A stretch of DNA of 64,000 nt from Gemmatimonadota bacterium (GCA_003222155.1 QHUU01000054.1:1-64000); one strand, 5' to 3'; shown: positions 9,250-17,679, counted from the stretch's first letter. The notes: generated from the letters alone by a model not told the origin. Program-made: numbers and translations.

Positions 9250-9858
9250 AAACGCTACGCCGCCCTCATCGCCGACGCGACGGCCTCCCGCCTGCTCCCG
9301 CCCGCCCGCCGCGCCCGGCTGCAGGCGGACGCCCGCGCCGCCGCGCAGCAGCTCAACCGGCGCTACGCCCGCGTCCTCGCCGCCCGCTTCGCCGTCACAC
9401 TGGGCGACGAGCTGCAATGCCTGCTCGCGGGCCCCGAGCCGCTGTGGGAGATCGCGCACCAGATCCGCGCCCGCCTCCCCGCGGTCGATTGGATCGTCGC
9501 CTGCGGCCTCGGAGCCATCAGCACACCCCTCGCACCCACCGCGCCCGAGATCGACGGGCCCTGCTTTCACCAGGCCCGCGCCGCCCTGGACCGCGCCAAG
9601 CGGCTGCGGCTGGTCTTCGCGTTCGGCGGTTTCCCCCCGGCGCTCGAGCCGCTCGCCAACTACTACGCCGGCCTGTACTGGAGCTGGACCCCGCGGCAGC
9701 GGCGCACGGCGACGCTGCTCCGCCTGGGCGACCCCGCGGCGGCCGCGGCCGTCCTGGACGTCGACCGCAGCGCCGTTTCCCACCTCGCCCGCCGGATGGC
9801 CTGGCCCCTCGTCGCGGCCGGCGATAAGATGTTTCGGACCCTGCTGGAGACTGCGTGA
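9244..9858 (+). CDS. SatD family protein (probable autoregulator)
   Basis: The 204-residue protein fits the SatD family: RYAALIADATASRLLPP at the start, NRRYARVLAARFAVTLGDELQCLL near residues 38-62, and a C-terminal helix-turn-helix-like segment LGDPAAAAAVLDVDRSAVSH at about 160-180. SatD was named from a streptococcal acid-tolerance locus; its biochemical role is poorly defined. Three operators lie in its promoter and on its start codon. The next gene, for a membrane protein, overlaps by 4 bp. I infer that the protein senses a membrane or envelope condition and represses the two-gene operon. Confidence 0.75.
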   Translation: MSKRYAALIADATASRLLPPARRARLQADARAAAQQLNRRYARVLAARFAVTLGDELQCLLAGPEPLWEIAHQIRARLPAVDWIVACGLGAISTPLAPTAPEIDGPCFHQARAALDRAKRLRLVFAFGGFPPALEPLANYYAGLYWSWTPRQRRTATLLRLGDPAAAAAVLDVDRSAVSHLARRMAWPLVAAGDKMFRTLLETA

Positions 9859-10406
9859 ACCCGCTGTTCGTCGTCCCGCTGCTCGCCTACACGCTCGCCG
9901 CCACCCTGTGGCCCGCCCAGGTGGACGGCCGCCGCCGCGCCCGCACCCTGCTTGCCGTCGAGGCGCTGCTCGTGGCGGCGGCCCTCGTCGTGGGCACGCT
10001 ACTGGCCCCGCTCGCGACCCCGAACCACGCGGGGCTGTGGTGGGGGCGGGCTGCCCTGCTCGCGACCGGCTACCTCTACGTCTCGGGCCGGGGCAGCGTG
10101 CTGATCCGCAGCGTGCTCGAGCTGTCGTCGCTCCAGATGCGCCGCGACGAGGACCGCACGGCGGGCGCGATCGACGTGGCCCGGGGGCGGGCGATCGGCG
10201 CGCTCGAGCGCGCCCTCGCCCTCACCCTCGTGCTGCTGGGCGAGTATGGCGCCGTGGGCTGGATCATCGCGGCCAAGTCGCTCGCGCGTTTCAAGGCCCT
10301 CGAGGAGCGCGAGTTCGCCGAGTACTTCCTGATCGGCACGCTCGCGTCGTTCCTGCTCGCCGTACTCGCGGGCGTGGGACTGCGCGCGCTGCTGCATCAG
10401 GGCTGA
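9855..10406 (+). CDS. SatD-linked integral membrane protein (DUF3307 C-terminal-like)
   Basis: GTG 9855 overlaps the end of the SatD-like gene. The 183-residue product has about four membrane helices (about 4-18, 29-51, 56-74 and 115-180). The C-terminal part, with AIGALERALALTLVLLGEYG, IIAAKSLARFKAL and EYFLIGTLASFLLA, resembles the C-terminal half of the DUF3307 membrane proteins that are commonly paired with SatD. The family assignment is from memory of that pattern and is only moderately certain. Function is unknown; the coupling to the regulator is the best clue. Confidence 0.6.
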   Translation: MNPLFVVPLLAYTLAATLWPAQVDGRRRARTLLAVEALLVAAALVVGTLLAPLATPNHAGLWWGRAALLATGYLYVSGRGSVLIRSVLELSSLQMRRDEDRTAGAIDVARGRAIGALERALALTLVLLGEYGAVGWIIAAKSLARFKALEEREFAEYFLIGTLASFLLAVLAGVGLRALLHQG

Positions 10407-10430
10407 CCCCTCCCCCCCTCCCCCCTCCCC
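10407..10430. repeat. C-rich polypyrimidine tract
   Basis: Directly after the TGA of the membrane-protein gene the plus strand runs C4-T-C7-T-C6-T-C4, giving long G-runs on the minus strand that could form a G-quadruplex. It ends the SatD operon and precedes the leader of an ECF sigma gene. No hairpin terminator with a T-run is visible here. Confidence 0.6.
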
Positions 10431-10504
10431 GGTCCCGCGTCTCCCGCCACGCAACTCTCCCAGGTCCGGCTGTGTCAGACGTTTAACCGTCGCCCCGGAG
10501 CCCG

Positions 10505-11047
10505 GTGGACGAACGCGAACTGATTGCCAGGGTCCGCGCCGGGGACGGCGCCGCGGAGCGCACCCTGTACGACGCCCACGTGGACCGGGTCTACCGCCTC
10601 GCCTACCGGCTCGCCGGGGACGACGACCTGGCGCGGGAGTTCACCCAGGACACGTTCGTCCGGGCGTTCGAGCGGCTGGCCTCGTTTCGCGGCGAGGCGA
10701 AGCTCTCCACCTGGCTGCACGCCATCGCCACGTCGGTGGTGTTGAACGGGCTGCGCAAGGTGAAGCGGTTTCACCGCCGCGAGGCGGACCTGGACGATGC
10801 CGCCGGGGTCGCGGCCGGCCGGCGGGCCGCCGAGCCGGATCTGAAGCGGCGCCTGGCGCAGGCGATCGACGACCTGCCGCACGGCTATCGCACGGTGTTC
10901 GTGATGCACGATGTCGAGGGTTACACGCACGAGGAGATCGGCGCGTCGTTGGGGGTCGAGACGGGAACATCCAAAGCGCAACTGTCGCGAGCACGCGCCC
11001 GGCTGCGGGAAGCGCTCGCGGACTTCGCGGGAGAGTGGGCCTCATGA
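10505..11047 (+). CDS. ECF-type RNA polymerase sigma factor
   Basis: The 180-residue protein starts at GTG 10505. Region 2 (about 15-85) contains LYDAHVDRVYRLAYRLAGDD and FTQDTFVRAFERLASFRGEA followed by STWLHAIA. Region 4 (about 120-170) contains the helix-turn-helix THEEIGASLGVETGTSKAQL. It lacks sigma regions 1 and 3, as expected for ECF factors. It overlaps by 4 bp the gene for a single-pass membrane protein that is probably its anti-sigma factor, and two HEAT-repeat genes follow in the same operon. Confidence 0.92.
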   Translation: MDERELIARVRAGDGAAERTLYDAHVDRVYRLAYRLAGDDDLAREFTQDTFVRAFERLASFRGEAKLSTWLHAIATSVVLNGLRKVKRFHRREADLDDAAGVAAGRRAAEPDLKRRLAQAIDDLPHGYRTVFVMHDVEGYTHEEIGASLGVETGTSKAQLSRARARLREALADFAGEWAS

Positions 11048-11670
11048 CGGACGAGCGGTTCGAGCGGGTGCTACGGGACGCAGCGCAGGATTACCATCGC
11101 CCACCGGCGACGCCGCGCGAGGAGATGTGGCGGCAGATCGTCGCGGCGCGCGAAGCACGGCGCCGCCGCCGGGTGATGCTCCGTCCTCGACTCCGCTGGG
11201 GGGTGGGGATCGCGGCCGTGCTCGCGCTCGGCGTCGCCATCGGGCGCTGGACCGCGACTGCGGGCGGCCCCGCGCGGGCCCCCATCGGCCCGTCGACCGT
11301 CGGGCCCTCGGACCTCGCCTACCGGCTCGCGGCGGCGCAGTACCTGACCCGCGCCGAGGCCTTGCTCACCGGCTTCCGCGCGGAAACGCGGGGTGCCGAG
11401 CCCACAGCGCAGTTCGCGACGCAAGCCCGCGAGCTGCTCAGTACCACCCGCCTCATGCTCGACTCGCCCGCCGGCCAGGACCTCCGGCTCAAGGCCCTGC
11501 TCGAGGATCTCGAGCTCGTGCTGGCCCAGATCGCGCAACTCCCGGCGACGACCGATCGGGAAGAGATACAAATGATCAACCAGGGACTGGAGCACCGCAG
11601 CGTACTGCTGCGCCTGCGTACGGCGAACCCCGCCGGCCCCGGTTCCGTGCGCACGCAAGGAGCATTGTGA
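11044..11670 (+). CDS. Probable anti-sigma factor, single-pass membrane protein
   Basis: The 208-residue protein overlaps the sigma gene (ATGA). It has a charged cytoplasmic N-terminus (DERFERVLRDAAQDYHRPP), a basic stretch RRRRRVMLRPRLRW, one membrane helix (about 55-72, GVGIAAVLALGVAIGRW) and an extracytoplasmic helical part. It lacks the HxxxCxxC zinc motif of classical ZAS anti-sigma factors, so the assignment rests on gene order and topology. Confidence 0.68.
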   Translation: MTDERFERVLRDAAQDYHRPPATPREEMWRQIVAAREARRRRRVMLRPRLRWGVGIAAVLALGVAIGRWTATAGGPARAPIGPSTVGPSDLAYRLAAAQYLTRAEALLTGFRAETRGAEPTAQFATQARELLSTTRLMLDSPAGQDLRLKALLEDLELVLAQIAQLPATTDREEIQMINQGLEHRSVLLRLRTANPAGPGSVRTQGAL

Positions 11671-13178
11671 TGCAAGGCCTACACCTCGTACTGACCGCCG
11701 TCCTGGGCATGCAGCAGCCGAGCGTGGTGCCGCCGATCGCGCCGGCACTCGGGCGGGCACAGGCCGCGCTCGCCAGCGTGGAGGCCCTATCCCCCGGGGT
11801 CGAGGCGCTGAGTGAGCTGAGCGAGCTCAGCGAACTGAGGGCGTTGTCCGACCTCGACGGCCTGCAGGCCCTCGACCGCTGGACCCTGCAGAGCGAGCAG
11901 GATCCGACCGATTCGCTGTGGCGCGTGGCGCGTGAGGCGTTCAACCGCGGCGACTACACGAGCGCCGCGAACCTGTACGGCGACTTGTCGCGCCGGTATC
12001 CCAATTCCACGCGCGCGGGCGACGCGCTCTACTGGGCGGCGTTCGCGCTGTACAAGAACGACGGGCTCGACCAGGCTCGCAGTCTGCTCGTCACACAGCG
12101 GCGCCGCTACCCCAAGGCAGCAACCCTGCGCGACGGCGACGCGCTCCTGGCCCGGATACAGGGTGCGCTTGCCAAACAGGGTGATGAGGAGGCGGTACGG
12201 TGGATAACCGTGCACGCCGAGCCCGCGCAACCGGCTCAGCCGGCCCAGCCGGCCCAGCCGGCCGAGCCCGCACAACCCGCCAGCCCACGCGGCTGCCCCA
12301 ACGAGGACGACGACGACGACCTGCGCGTCGCGGCCCTCAACGGCCTGCTGCAAATGGACGCGACCAACGCCGTCCCCATCCTCAAGAAGGTCCTGGCGCG
12401 CCGCGACGCCTGCTCGGCCGGGTTGCGCCGCAAGGCGGTGTTCCTGCTGTCGCAAAAGCACACCGGAGAGACGGAGGACCTCCTGCTCGACGTCGCGCAG
12501 CACGATCCCGACCCGGAAGTGCGCCAGCAGGCCGTCTTCTGGCTCTCACAGGTCCCGACCGATCGCGCGGTGGGCATGCTCGACTCGATCCTGCGCACCA
12601 CCGGCGACGCAGAGCTGCGCGAAAAGGCGCTGTTCGCGCTGTCGCAGCAGCACAGCCCGCGCGCGGGGCAAATCCTCCGCAGCTACGCGGAGAACGCCAA
12701 CGCACCGTCCGAAGCGCGGGAGAAGGCGATCTTCTGGCTCGGGCAGCGGCACTCGTCCGAGAACGCCGCCTTCCTCCGCGGGCTGTACGCGAAGCTGGCG
12801 GACGAGGAGCTGAAGGAGAAGGTGATCTTCTCCCTCTCGCAGATGCACGACGCGGACAACACTCGCTGGCTCATGGACATCGCCCTGAACGAGCGCGAGT
12901 CGATCGAGATGCGCAAGAAGGCGCTCTTCTGGGCGGGGCAGACCGGAGGGGACCTGACGCAGCTCTCCGGCCTGTACGACCGGATGCAGAACAAGGAGAT
13001 GAAAGAGCAGCTCATCTTCGTGTACTCGCAGCGCCACGAGGCGGCCGCGGTCGACCGGCTGATCCAGATCGCCAAGACGGAGCAGGACAAGGAGCTCCGC
13101 AAGAAAGCGATCTTCTGGCTGGGCCAGTCGCACGACCCGCGCGCCGCGCAGGTCCTGCTGGAGATCATCAACCAGTGA
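11670..13178 (+). CDS. Secreted TPR/HEAT-repeat protein of a sigma-factor operon
   Basis: Start ATG 11670 shares one base with the preceding stop. The 502-residue protein has an N-terminal hydrophobic segment, a short repeat SELSELSEL (about residue 48), a TPR-like pair around 90-150 and a linker of repeated AQP units. At least eight HEAT-like units of roughly 31-36 residues follow (about 210-500), each carrying a variant of K-A-(L/I/V)-F-(W/L)-(L/A)-(G/S)-Q. The regular F/W and Q positions suggest a superhelical scaffold. It is encoded with an ECF sigma/anti-sigma pair and a second protein with the same repeat. Client and function are unknown. Confidence 0.8.
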   Translation: MQGLHLVLTAVLGMQQPSVVPPIAPALGRAQAALASVEALSPGVEALSELSELSELRALSDLDGLQALDRWTLQSEQDPTDSLWRVAREAFNRGDYTSAANLYGDLSRRYPNSTRAGDALYWAAFALYKNDGLDQARSLLVTQRRRYPKAATLRDGDALLARIQGALAKQGDEEAVRWITVHAEPAQPAQPAQPAQPAEPAQPASPRGCPNEDDDDDLRVAALNGLLQMDATNAVPILKKVLARRDACSAGLRRKAVFLLSQKHTGETEDLLLDVAQHDPDPEVRQQAVFWLSQVPTDRAVGMLDSILRTTGDAELREKALFALSQQHSPRAGQILRSYAENANAPSEAREKAIFWLGQRHSSENAAFLRGLYAKLADEELKEKVIFSLSQMHDADNTRWLMDIALNERESIEMRKKALFWAGQTGGDLTQLSGLYDRMQNKEMKEQLIFVYSQRHEAAAVDRLIQIAKTEQDKELRKKAIFWLGQSHDPRAAQVLLEIINQ

Positions 13179-13954
13179 TCGCCCCACTCGTGTTGGCGCT
13201 CGCGCTGCAGGGCGGCCTAGCCGACCGCGTGGCGGCCGCGCCCGACGGCGACGTGCGCTTCTCCTTCGCCACTCGACCTGGCGTGTGCGGCAATGGCCGC
13301 AACATGATTTCGCTCGAGTGCGACGACGGCAGCTGCGGCCGGCACCGGATATCCTCCGGCAACTACTACGACGACGATGCGGGGTGCCCGTGCGAGCCGG
13401 GGCCGGCGCGGGTAGCGCTGCAGAAGCGCGGCGGGCAGATCGGCCGGGTGCGGACCTACGTCGGCGGCGCCTGGCGAGCGGCCGGGGACGCTCGCGTCAC
13501 CGATCTCGGCGTCGTACCGGCCATCGCGGCCGCCCGCTATCTGCTCGACCTCGCCGCGCGGAGCCCGGGCGACGTCGGACATGACGCCGTTTTCCCGGTC
13601 GTCCTGGCGGACAGCGTCACGCCGTGGCCCGACCTGCTGCGTCTCGCCCGCTTGACCACCGTGCCGGGCAAGACGCGGCGCTCGGCCGTCTTCTGGCTGG
13701 GTCAGGCAGCGGGCGAGGCCGCGACGCGCGGCCTCACCGAGCTGGTGGACGATTCGAGCGTCGACCTCGAGGTGAAAGAAAGCGCCGTATTCGCCTTGTC
13801 CCAGCTGCGCCGGGACGAAGGCGTGCCGGCCTTGATCCGCATCGCCCGCTCACACGCCAGTCCGAGCGTGCGCAAGAAGGCGCTGTTCTGGCTGGGTCAG
13901 TCCGACGACCCGCGGGCCCTCGCCCTGTTCGAGGAGATCCTCACCAAAAGGTAG
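13175..13954 (+). CDS. Secreted HEAT-repeat protein with Cys-rich N-terminal segment
   Basis: GTG 13175 overlaps the upstream HEAT gene. The 259-residue product has a short signal-like start (IAPLVLALALQGGLA), then a compact segment at about 35-75 with six cysteines (GVCGNG, LECDDGSCGRH, AGCPCEPG) that looks disulfide-stabilised or metal-binding. HEAT-like units with the same KSAVFWLGQ / KALFWLGQ signature as its neighbour follow (about 160-255). I do not recognise the Cys-rich module. The two HEAT proteins probably arose by duplication of the repeat and act together outside the cytoplasm. Confidence 0.75.
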   Translation: MIAPLVLALALQGGLADRVAAAPDGDVRFSFATRPGVCGNGRNMISLECDDGSCGRHRISSGNYYDDDAGCPCEPGPARVALQKRGGQIGRVRTYVGGAWRAAGDARVTDLGVVPAIAAARYLLDLAARSPGDVGHDAVFPVVLADSVTPWPDLLRLARLTTVPGKTRRSAVFWLGQAAGEAATRGLTELVDDSSVDLEVKESAVFALSQLRRDEGVPALIRIARSHASPSVRKKALFWLGQSDDPRALALFEEILTKR

Positions 13955-14047
13955 GGGAGGTTGTCGAGGTTGGTGGAGGTTGGGGGAGGTCGTGACTACG
14001 GTCCTCCACCAACCTCCCGAACCTCCACCAACCTCCAAAACCTCCCC
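13954..14047. repeat. Large imperfect inverted repeat built from GGAGGTTGGT units
   Basis: The left arm (13954-13989) starts on the last base of the HEAT gene stop codon. It pairs with the right arm (14012-14047) with only a few mismatches around a loop of about 22 nt. Both arms consist of repeated GGAGGTTGGTGG-type units. In RNA this forms a stem of about 36 bp; single strands could form G-quadruplexes. It separates the HEAT operon from the YdcF gene, whose ATG follows 14 bp later, so it could be a terminator or a member of a dispersed repeat family. Confidence 0.8.
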
Positions 14048-14061
14048 CGTATATTCCCCGC

Positions 14062-14664
14062 ATGCCCTTCTGGACTCTGCGCCGCAAGCTTGGCGCCGCA
14101 GGGGTGGTGGTGTTGCTGCTGGCCTTCGGGTGGGCAGCAGTGGTCGTCGCCGTGGCGCTCGCGGGCGCCCACGACCAGGCGACCACCGCGGACGCCATCG
14201 CCGTGCTGGGCGCGGCCCAGTACAACGGCCGCCCATCCCCGGTGTTCCGGGCGCGGCTGGACCACGCCGCCGCCTTGTACCAGCGCGGGCTCGCACCCGT
14301 GGTGCTGGTGACCGGGGGCGTGGGAACGGGCGACACCGTGAGCGAATCGGAAGTGGGGCGGCGCTATCTCACCAAGGCCGGACTCCCCGAGAGCGCCGTC
14401 GTCGCCTTGGCCGCGGGCGCAAGCACCGCCTCCTCGGTCGCGAGCGTGTCCCGCTGGTTTGCGGCCCGCGACAGCCGTCGCGTGCTGCTGGTCTCGGACG
14501 GGTTCCACATGCTGCGCCTCAGGATCATCGCCACCCGGCTGGGCCTCGTGCCCTTCACCTCCCCCGCACCCGGCTCACCGATCCGATCCAACCCCCGGCG
14601 CAACGCGGCCTACTTCCTGGCCGAGGGGCTCAAGGTCCCCGTCACCTGGCTCTTCAACCACTGA
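14062..14664 (+). CDS. YdcF/SanA-type (DUF218) membrane-anchored protein
   Basis: The 200-residue protein has an N-terminal membrane helix (about 10-32) and a DUF218 domain. The signature features are ADAIAVLGAAQYNGRPSPVFRARLDHAAALY, PVVLVTGGVGTGDTVSESE with the acidic SEVGRRYL motif, and VLLVSDGFHMLR. Members are linked to envelope or vancomycin-related phenotypes, but the reaction is not well defined. The NUDIX gene follows after 8 bp. Confidence 0.85.
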   Translation: MPFWTLRRKLGAAGVVVLLLAFGWAAVVVAVALAGAHDQATTADAIAVLGAAQYNGRPSPVFRARLDHAAALYQRGLAPVVLVTGGVGTGDTVSESEVGRRYLTKAGLPESAVVALAAGASTASSVASVSRWFAARDSRRVLLVSDGFHMLRLRIIATRLGLVPFTSPAPGSPIRSNPRRNAAYFLAEGLKVPVTWLFNH

Positions 14665-14672
14665 GCGTCGCC

Positions 14673-15212
14673 ATGCAGCTCGACAGCCGGCGTATCTATA
14701 CGGGCCGCGTGGTGCGGCTCGACGTCGACACCGTGCGATTCCCCGACGGCTCGACGGGTCAGCTCGAGCTGATCCGCCATCCCGGCGCGGCCGCGATCGT
14801 CCCGTGCGCATCCGATCCCCCCGGGGCGGATCCCACCATTCTGCTCATCCGGCAGTACCGCTACGCCACCGGCGGGCAGCTGTGGGAGATTCCGGCGGGT
14901 ACGCTGGATCCGGGGGAGGAGCCGGAGGCCTGCGCCCGCCGCGAGCTGCTGGAAGAGACGGGCGTCACAGCGGCGCGGCTCGAGCGTCTCACATCTATAT
15001 GGACCACGCCGGGCTTCACCACCGAGGTGATCCACCTCTACCTGGCGACGGGCCTCACGGCGGGGGAACCGTCGCGCGAGCGCGACGAGTTTATCGAAGT
15101 GGTGCCACAACCGTTGTCCCGCGTCCTCGAACTGATCCGAGACGGTGCAATCGTTGATGCAAAGACGGTTGTGGCCATCCTTTATATGGCGGGCTTCGTC
15201 TTGAAGCTGTAG
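14673..15212 (+). CDS. NUDIX hydrolase (ADP-ribose pyrophosphatase-like)
   Basis: The 179-residue protein has a complete Nudix box, G-x5-E-x7-RELxEExG, in GTLDPGEEPEACARRELLEE followed by TGV (about residues 78-100). The surrounding LIRQYRYATGGQLWEIPAGTLD and the TPGFTTEVIHLYLA stretch are typical of ADP-ribose pyrophosphatases, which split ADP-ribose into AMP and ribose-5-phosphate. Length is normal for the family. Confidence 0.9.
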   Translation: MQLDSRRIYTGRVVRLDVDTVRFPDGSTGQLELIRHPGAAAIVPCASDPPGADPTILLIRQYRYATGGQLWEIPAGTLDPGEEPEACARRELLEETGVTAARLERLTSIWTTPGFTTEVIHLYLATGLTAGEPSRERDEFIEVVPQPLSRVLELIRDGAIVDAKTVVAILYMAGFVLKL

Positions 15213-15392
15213 ACACGGCCTGTCCCCCGAGGAGGACGGGACTTGTCGCGTTGACCCGGCGCCACGAAACAGCAAGCCACGGCCGCGCGCCGGGTTACGT
15301 TGGGAGGCGCGACGGGTACGGTTCCTGCGGCATCTTAGGGAAACGGCAGATCTCGCGGTTCTGTATATTCGATCCTCAGCTGGGAGCCGTTT

Positions 15393-16040
15393 ATGCGAGC
15401 GACCCTCAACACGCGGAAGACCGAATTTGTCGACACGCCGCGCGCTCAGGAGCGCCGGGCGCTGCACGAGTTCGACGACGGCCGCTTGGTGCTCGAGCAC
15501 TTGGCTGGCGACCCTCAGGCGTTCGGCACCCTGGTCGACCGCTACCAGACTCGCCTGCTGAATTTCATCAATCGGACCATCGGCGACCGGGAACGGGCCG
15601 AAGACCTGGTGCAGGAGGTGTTCATCCGGGTGTTCCGGCACCTGCACCGGTTCGACCAGACGAAGAAGTTCTCGACCTGGATCTACACCATCGCCTCGAA
15701 CCTCGCGAAGAACGAGCTGCGGAACCGTTCCCGCAACCCGCTCGTGCTGTTCCAGACGATCAAGAAGCATTGGGAGGCGGACCACCGTCCGCTGCAGTTC
15801 GAGGACGCTACGGCCCGGCCCGACGACCTGTACCGCAAGCGCTACCTCAAGGAGGCGGTGGACCAGTGCGTGGACCAGCTCCCCACGCACCACCGGGCGG
15901 TGTTCGTGCTGCGCGAGCTCGAGGGCAAGAGCTACGCCGAGATCGCCGAGATCACGGGCTGTAACCTGGGGACCGTCAAGAGCCGTCTCAATCGGGCACG
16001 GAACAGCTTCGCGCAGCTGATCGAGCCGCTGCTGGAATAG
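15393..16040 (+). CDS. ECF-type sigma factor (RpoE-like)
   Basis: The 215-residue protein has region 2 (about 30-105: LVDRYQTRLLNFINRTIGDRE, AEDLVQEVFIRVFRHLHRFD, FSTWIYTIASNLAKNEL) and region 4 (about 145-205: LPTHHRAVFVLRELEGKSYA, EIAEITGCNLGTVKSRLNRA). The 180-bp upstream region holds no gene. It contains a small GC hairpin at about 15218-15240 and GGAAAC near 15341, which could be the -35 of an autoregulated ECF promoter, though this is weak. A zinc-type anti-sigma gene follows after 45 bp. Confidence 0.93.
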   Translation: MRATLNTRKTEFVDTPRAQERRALHEFDDGRLVLEHLAGDPQAFGTLVDRYQTRLLNFINRTIGDRERAEDLVQEVFIRVFRHLHRFDQTKKFSTWIYTIASNLAKNELRNRSRNPLVLFQTIKKHWEADHRPLQFEDATARPDDLYRKRYLKEAVDQCVDQLPTHHRAVFVLRELEGKSYAEIAEITGCNLGTVKSRLNRARNSFAQLIEPLLE

Positions 16041-16085
16041 GGGCCCGGGAACCCGCACGGGTCCCGGTGGTAGTAGATTCTCGCC

Positions 16086-16580
16086 ATGACGTGTGCCGAG
16101 TTTCTCGAGCGCTACACGGATTTTCGCGACGGCCTGATCACCGCGCCGCGCGAGTTGCGCCGTTTCACCCGCCATTTGGCGCAGTGCGCTTCCTGCCGCC
16201 GCTACGACGCGGCGCTGCGACGCGGGGTGCGGGCGCTCCAGACCGCGCAAACCATCGAGCCCTCCCCCGCTTTCCGGCGCCAGCTCGACGCGCGCCTCGC
16301 GCGGGAGCGCCAGGTGGGCGCGCATCGCCAGGTTCCCGCACGGGCGGGAATCGCGGCGGCCCTGTTGGTCGCCGCCGCTCTGGCTATGGTCGGGCTCGAA
16401 GGAGTACGCCGGCCGCACGTCGCACAGGCACCCGTACTCCCGCGCGTCCCCTTCCCCAGGCCGGTCGTCCAGGCCGGTGTACCGTTCGTCTCCTTCCAGG
16501 ACCCCCGCGCGAGTGTGTTCGCGGGTAATCCGGCCCCGGACGGCTCGGCGCTGGTCGAGCCCGCGTCGGCGGGGCGGTAG
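16086..16580 (+). CDS. Zinc-finger anti-sigma factor, membrane-anchored
   Basis: The 164-residue protein has an N-terminal ZAS-type domain with HLAQCASCRRYD (H, C, C ligands at about residues 34-41) and an early Cys in MTCAEFLERY. A membrane helix (about 83-102, AGIAAALLVAAALAMVGL) and a short Pro-rich extracytoplasmic tail follow. This is the normal architecture of anti-sigma factors that hold an ECF sigma inactive at the membrane, here the product of the gene just upstream. Confidence 0.86.
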   Translation: MTCAEFLERYTDFRDGLITAPRELRRFTRHLAQCASCRRYDAALRRGVRALQTAQTIEPSPAFRRQLDARLARERQVGAHRQVPARAGIAAALLVAAALAMVGLEGVRRPHVAQAPVLPRVPFPRPVVQAGVPFVSFQDPRASVFAGNPAPDGSALVEPASAGR

Positions 16581-16620
16581 GCTTTCTCTCGCCGCGAGCC
16601 GGCGGTAACTTCCGCCCCGT

Positions 16621-17679
16621 ATGGGGGCTCTCACCTTCGACGCGCTGCTCCGGAGCCTGAAGCAGGGCGTAGTTGATCCTGTCTACTATCTCCACGGCGA
16701 CGAGGATGTGCTGAAAGACGAGGCGGTGCGCGCGCTGGTGGAGCGCGCCGTGGATCCCGCCGCGCGCGATTTCAACTTCGATCAGCGAAGCGCCCCTGAG
16801 CTCGACGCCGAGGCGTTCCATGCCCTCGTGAACACGCCGCCCATGCTCGCCGCGACCCGGGCCGTGGTGGTCCGCGGGCTCGAGCAGCTCAAGAAGACCG
16901 CGAAGCTGCGTCAGGAGCTGCTGCGCTACCTGGAGTCCCCCAATCCCACGACGGTCCTGGTGCTGGTACAGGCGGCCGGCGAGCCGCCCGACGCCGAGCT
17001 GATGCGGCGTACGACGGCCGTGGCGGTCGAGCCGCTGCCGCCCGCCCGGGTGGAGCGCTGGATGGCGCATCGGGCCCGGCAACTGGCCCTCACCCTCGCG
17101 CCGGAGGCGGGAGCGCTGCTGCTCGACGCGGTCGGGAGCGATCTCGCCGCTCTCGCGCGCGAGCTCGAGAAGCTCGCGGCGCTCGGAGGCGGTGGGTCGC
17201 GGCCGGCGACGCGAGAGGACGTCGCGGCGCTGGTCGGCGTGCGCCGGGGCGAAACGCTCCAGGACCTGGTGGACGCGACGCTCGAGCGGCGGGCGGCGGA
17301 CGCGGCGCGCCTGGTCCCGCCGATTCTCGAGCAGGCGGGCATGAGCGGCGTCCGCATGCTGGCGGCGCTTGGTACGCACCTCGTGGGCACGGCGCTGGCG
17401 CGCGCCGAGATCGATCAGGGGTCCCCACGCGGCCGCCTCGAGGCGCAGCTGCTGTCGCACCTGCGTGCCGCTCGACCGTACGGGCTGGGCAGTTGGGAGG
17501 GGACTTCCGCGCGCTGGGCCCGTTGGGCTGAACAGTGGAGTGCGCGCGAGCTCGAGCGGGCCCTGCAGCTCGCGCGCGACGCGGACCGGGCCCTCAAGTC
17601 GAGCACGCTGAGCGACGAGGCGGGAACGATCGTCCAGCTGGTCTTGTCGTTCGCCGTGCTCGAGCGGGAGGTGGCGTGA
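16621..17679 (+). CDS. holA: DNA polymerase III subunit delta
   Basis: The 352-residue protein fits HolA: YYLHGDEDVLKDEAVRALV at the start (the family's (F/Y)-x-L-x-G-(E/D)-(E/D) motif), FNFDQRSAPELDAEAFHALV, a central VERWMAHRARQLALTLAPEAG, LARELEKLAALGGG, and a C-terminal collar domain. Delta opens the beta clamp within the clamp loader. The short preceding gap (40 bp) and the overlap with the SPOR gene indicate an operon continuing to ddl. Confidence 0.92.
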   Translation: MGALTFDALLRSLKQGVVDPVYYLHGDEDVLKDEAVRALVERAVDPAARDFNFDQRSAPELDAEAFHALVNTPPMLAATRAVVVRGLEQLKKTAKLRQELLRYLESPNPTTVLVLVQAAGEPPDAELMRRTTAVAVEPLPPARVERWMAHRARQLALTLAPEAGALLLDAVGSDLAALARELEKLAALGGGGSRPATREDVAALVGVRRGETLQDLVDATLERRAADAARLVPPILEQAGMSGVRMLAALGTHLVGTALARAEIDQGSPRGRLEAQLLSHLRAARPYGLGSWEGTSARWARWAEQWSARELERALQLARDADRALKSSTLSDEAGTIVQLVLSFAVLEREVA

